This document shows positions 63,594 to 64,000 of a stretch of 64,000 nt of DNA, one piece after another. Positions within the stretch are counted from its first letter, which is position 1, and every line of letters starts with the position of its first letter. The notes under the pieces are model-generated. The model saw only the letters and a program-made list of their open reading frames with translations. It had not been told where the DNA came from and ran no database searches. The position numbers and the translations under genes were made by a program. Source of the stretch: Planktomarina sp. (GTDB taxonomy: Bacteria > Pseudomonadota > Alphaproteobacteria > Rhodobacterales > Rhodobacteraceae); assembly GCA_020630015.1 (NCBI GenBank), contig JAHDCF010000006.1:1-64000 (forward strand), written 5' to 3'.

Positions 63594-64000
63594 TCGGGCC
63601 GTTCACCCCAGCCGAAATTCAGGCGATCTTATTGTCGCTGCGCGTTGCGGTTTTGGCGGTGGTGATCATGTTGCCGTTTGCCATCGCGATGGCGTATGTT
63701 TTGGATCGATATCGGTTTTGGGGGCGGGGGCTGTTGGATGCAATCATCCATGTGCCCCTTGTTTTGCCACCCGTGGTGACAGGGTACTTGCTGCTTGTCC
63801 TTTTGGGGCGCAATGGGATCATCGGCCGGTATTTGGAACCATTGGGCCTGTCGGTTGCGTTTACATCGACTGGCGCTGCCTTGGCGGCGGGGGTGATGGC
63901 TTTCCCTTTGATGGTGCGTGCCATTCGTCTGGGTTTTGAAGCGATTGATCGAAATTCTGAACGTGCCGCCAGCCTTCTTGGGGCGCACCCCCGGATGGTG
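63590..64000 (+). CDS. modB: molybdate ABC transporter permease (partial)
   Basis: The first 137 codons of the ModB permease; the window ends inside the gene. It begins MIGPFTPAEIQAILLSLRVA and shows membrane helices at about 12-37, 49-71 (VPLVLPPVVTGYLLLVLLG) and 88-112, and the start of the EAA loop ERAASLLGAHP for contact with the ATPase. It overlaps modA by 4 bp; modC should follow outside the window. Confidence 0.9.
   Translation, partial: MIGPFTPAEIQAILLSLRVAVLAVVIMLPFAIAMAYVLDRYRFWGRGLLDAIIHVPLVLPPVVTGYLLLVLLGRNGIIGRYLEPLGLSVAFTSTGAALAAGVMAFPLMVRAIRLGFEAIDRNSERAASLLGAHPRMV

Noticed and set aside
1-64000. tRNA, rRNA, CRISPR, insertion sequence or prophage genes
   Set aside because: None were recognised in the intergenic regions or among the gene products; a dedicated tRNA/ncRNA search would be needed to exclude small RNAs.

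Overview
The window reads as a contiguous stretch of chromosome from an alphaproteobacterium of the Rhodobacteraceae/Roseobacter group. The evidence is gene content and order. The run ruvC-ruvA-ruvB-(unknown pair)-ybgC-tolQRAB-pal-cpoB-tilS-ftsH, the cytochrome oxidase cluster ctaC-ctaB-small ORF-ctaG-ctaE-surf1-thrC-M16 peptidase, lysC next to a GAF-type ptsP, and the S1, IHF-beta, FtsH, LldD and topoisomerase I sequences are all of that type. Base composition looks moderate for the group by eye. Gene packing is very tight: many ATGA, GTGA and TGATG overlaps, and several convergent genes abut with 0-4 bp between stops. I found no rRNA, tRNA, CRISPR array, insertion sequence, prophage or obvious genomic island; the window is mostly core genome.

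Layout. 1-5.5 kb: an ABM-type monooxygenase (minus), rpsA with a structured leader, ihfB-lapA-trpF-trpB and a small membrane protein. 5.5-9.8 kb (minus): DUF2237, serine hydrolase, pth, malonyl-CoA decarboxylase, rplY. 10.2-15.8 kb: two MFS transporters flanking lldD, then msrA, prmA and a DUF1127 protein. 16.1-28.1 kb: the ruv genes, two unrecognised genes, the complete Tol-Pal cell-envelope operon, tilS and ftsH. 28.2-35.4 kb: a MOSC protein, a possible 28-aa membrane peptide, one-carbon folate enzymes (fhs, folD), an Lhr-like ligase-associated helicase, PdeM phosphoesterase and a hotdog thioesterase. 35.5-38 kb: a CpaE-like ATPase, a variant Flp-like pilin and a lytic transglycosylase. 38-45 kb (minus): 3-oxoacid CoA-transferase subunits, topA, dprA, tldD. 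45-52.5 kb: the cytochrome c oxidase operon, surf1, thrC, an M16 peptidase and a RimJ-like acetyltransferase. 52.5-64 kb: apt, LysE exporter, mtnP, SulP transporter, flavin reductase, GNAT, ptsP, lysC, SDR, DUF1178, NUDIX, and the molybdate transporter modA-modB, with modB cut by the window end.

Functional groups. Information processing (rpsA, rplY, pth, prmA, tilS, topA, ruvABC, dprA, helicase/PdeM) alternates with envelope maintenance (Tol-Pal, FtsH, TldD, transglycosylase) and central metabolism (trpF/B, thrC, lysC, fhs/folD, lldD, CoA-transferase, purine and methylthioadenosine salvage, aa3-type oxidase).

No clearly new multi-gene system is visible. The points most worth following are: (a) a perfect 10-bp inverted repeat that places the start codon of the Lhr-like helicase at its loop edge; (b) a small Flp-like pilin with A-V-T-L-D-W in place of the usual E-Y core, next to a CpaE-like ATPase; (c) an 8-bp inverted repeat operator just upstream of lldD; (d) a terminator-like hairpin in the rpsA leader; (e) CtrA-like half-site pairs upstream of dprA and overlapping the tol promoter; (f) short unrecognised membrane proteins in conserved operons.
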